7,059 bases of DNA, taken from Candidatus Sodaliphilus limicaballi. Its GTDB lineage: Bacteria > Bacteroidota > Bacteroidia > Bacteroidales > Muribaculaceae. Location: assembly GCA_018065815.1 (NCBI GenBank), contig JAGHSP010000365.1, positions 1 to 7,059 of the forward strand, given 5' to 3'. The position numbers and the translations under genes were made by a program. Shown in pieces: positions 6,642 to 7,059 of the stretch. Position 1 is the first letter of the stretch. Every line of letters starts with the position of its first letter. Under the pieces are notes generated by a model. It was not told where the DNA came from and made no database searches. It saw only the letters and a list, made by a program, of their open reading frames with translations.

Positions 6642-6648
6642 AAAAAAA
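6642..6648 (-). terminator. T tract at the rnpB 3' end (possible terminator)
   Basis: On the minus strand seven consecutive T residues follow directly after the closing strand of RNase P helix P1 (TTCCACTGTC). A T tract after a ten-pair GC-containing helix could terminate transcription. However, the two strands of P1 are more than 300 bases apart, so this is not a standard local hairpin. It lies between rnpB and ridA and would have to be leaky if ridA depends on the rnpB promoter. Confidence 0.35.
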
Positions 6649-7012
6649 GACAGTGGAACTATAAGCCGGGTTATGTAGTTGCCCCGTGAGGCAACCGCCT
6701 GTCATTTATCTGTCCATGCCATTGCTGGCATGATATAGCAGTCTACCCCTCGGCAATGGACGAGCAGCCCTTAAATGCCGATATACTTGACCTTGCAACT
6801 CACAGGTAGTGCGGCACACGGTGTCACCATCGTGCCCGGTGGGCTCTTACCCCGCCTTTTCACCCTTACCGGCAATGCCGGCGGTTGTTTTCTGTCACCT
6901 GAACCCTGCAGTCACCCACAGCTTCCCGTTAAGAAATGTGATGCTCTGTGTTGCCCGGACTTTCCTCTCGATACCCGTTGCCAGGTGACGAGCGACAAGC
7001 CATTCCACTGTC
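6649..7012 (-). ncRNA. rnpB: RNase P RNA, bacterial class A
   Basis: Catalytic RNA that removes the 5' leaders of precursor tRNAs together with the RnpA protein. Read on the minus strand, the ends pair perfectly over ten bases (GACAGTGGAA at 7012-7003 with TTCCACTGTC at 6658-6649), forming helix P1. P2 is GCTTGTC with GACAGGC. P3 is short: CTCG...CGAG enclosing CCTG-GCAA-CGGG. The universal core is present: GAGGAAAGTCCGGGC near 6967-6953, AAGGGTGAAA followed by GTAAGAGC, GCAAGGTCAA, GGGTAGACTGCT, AGATAAATGAC, and AACCCGGCTTAT near the 3' end. P18 is a perfect seven-pair stem with a GCAA loop (6732-6715). The length of about 364 bases fits class A (E. coli 377). Exact ends are set by P1 and may shift by a few bases, because the promoter suggests transcription starts slightly upstream of 7012. 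Confidence 0.96.
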
Positions 7013-7024
7013 TATTTGTGAGTG

Positions 7025-7032
7025 CAAAGTTA
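7025..7032 (-). promoter_or_regulatory. -7 promoter element of rnpB
   Basis: Minus strand TAACTTTG is an exact match to the Bacteroidota -7 consensus TAnnTTTG and ends 12 bases before helix P1 of the RNase P RNA. Nineteen bases upstream, near the window edge, is AATG (7055-7052), only a two-of-four match to the -33 TTTG box. Start of transcription is expected near 7017-7020, leaving a few extra 5' bases before P1. The same promoter may also drive ridA, folC and the chromate transporter genes. Confidence 0.65.
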
Positions 7033-7059
7033 CAAAAAATACTTTATTCTACATTAATA

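Noticed and set aside
6894..6989. Perfect eight-base complementarity inside rnpB (GTCACCTG at 6894-6901 with CAGGTGAC at 6982-6989), suggesting an extra helix or switch.
   Set aside because: In an RNA of about 364 bases an eight-base match is expected by chance about once. One strand is already used by the canonical P3 hairpin and the other falls in conserved core sequence.
6649..7012. Possible CRISPR or repeat array because of the recurring hairpins and GC-rich palindromes.
   Set aside because: The hairpins are helices of class A RNase P RNA and occur in the expected order with the conserved core sequences.

Overview
This 7,059-base window looks like ordinary core chromosome from a member of the Bacteroidota, most likely order Bacteroidales. 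The pointers are the protein flavours (a LolC/LolE-like FtsX permease, a small CBM9-like protein and a pair of half-size chromate transporters), TAnnTTTG-type -7 promoter boxes instead of sigma-70 boxes, and few Shine-Dalgarno sequences. The assignment to order is inference; the genus cannot be fixed by eye. No mobile element, CRISPR array, prophage or tRNA was seen, and coding density is close to complete.

Layout. At the left edge the last codons of a possible upstream gene overlap the start of a plus-strand FtsX/LolE-type permease (30-1283). Everything else lies on the minus strand and so reads right to left. The permease meets the minus-strand block tail to tail, and the two stop regions overlap by 20 bases. 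The first minus-strand operon (3690 down to 1264) encodes a LysE-family exporter, a CBM9-like protein of unknown role and a GlxK/GarK-type glycerate kinase. It has a plausible Bacteroidota promoter just upstream at 3714-3744. A 143-base AT-rich gap (3691-3833) separates it from the second block.

The second minus-strand block (7012 down to 3834) starts with rnpB, the class A RNA subunit of RNase P (6649-7012), preceded by a -7 box. Only 19 bases after its mature 3' end comes ridA, then folC, then two half-size chromate (CHR) transporter genes, with gaps or overlaps of 12 bases or less. No separate promoter is visible between rnpB and ridA, so these genes may depend on read-through from rnpB or on a promoter inside it.

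How the genes work together. The two CHR halves almost certainly form one heteromeric transporter. FolC (folate metabolism) and RidA (removal of reactive enamines and imines) are housekeeping enzymes, and their link with the transporter is positional only. In the other operon, glycerate kinase feeds glycerate into glycolysis and LysE exports an unknown small molecule. The CBM9-like protein is the least understood gene here. I found no convincing new defence or mobile system. The points most worth a second look are the rnpB-ridA junction, the RNase P L15 loop, the signal-less CBM9-like protein, and several non-consensus active-site residues.
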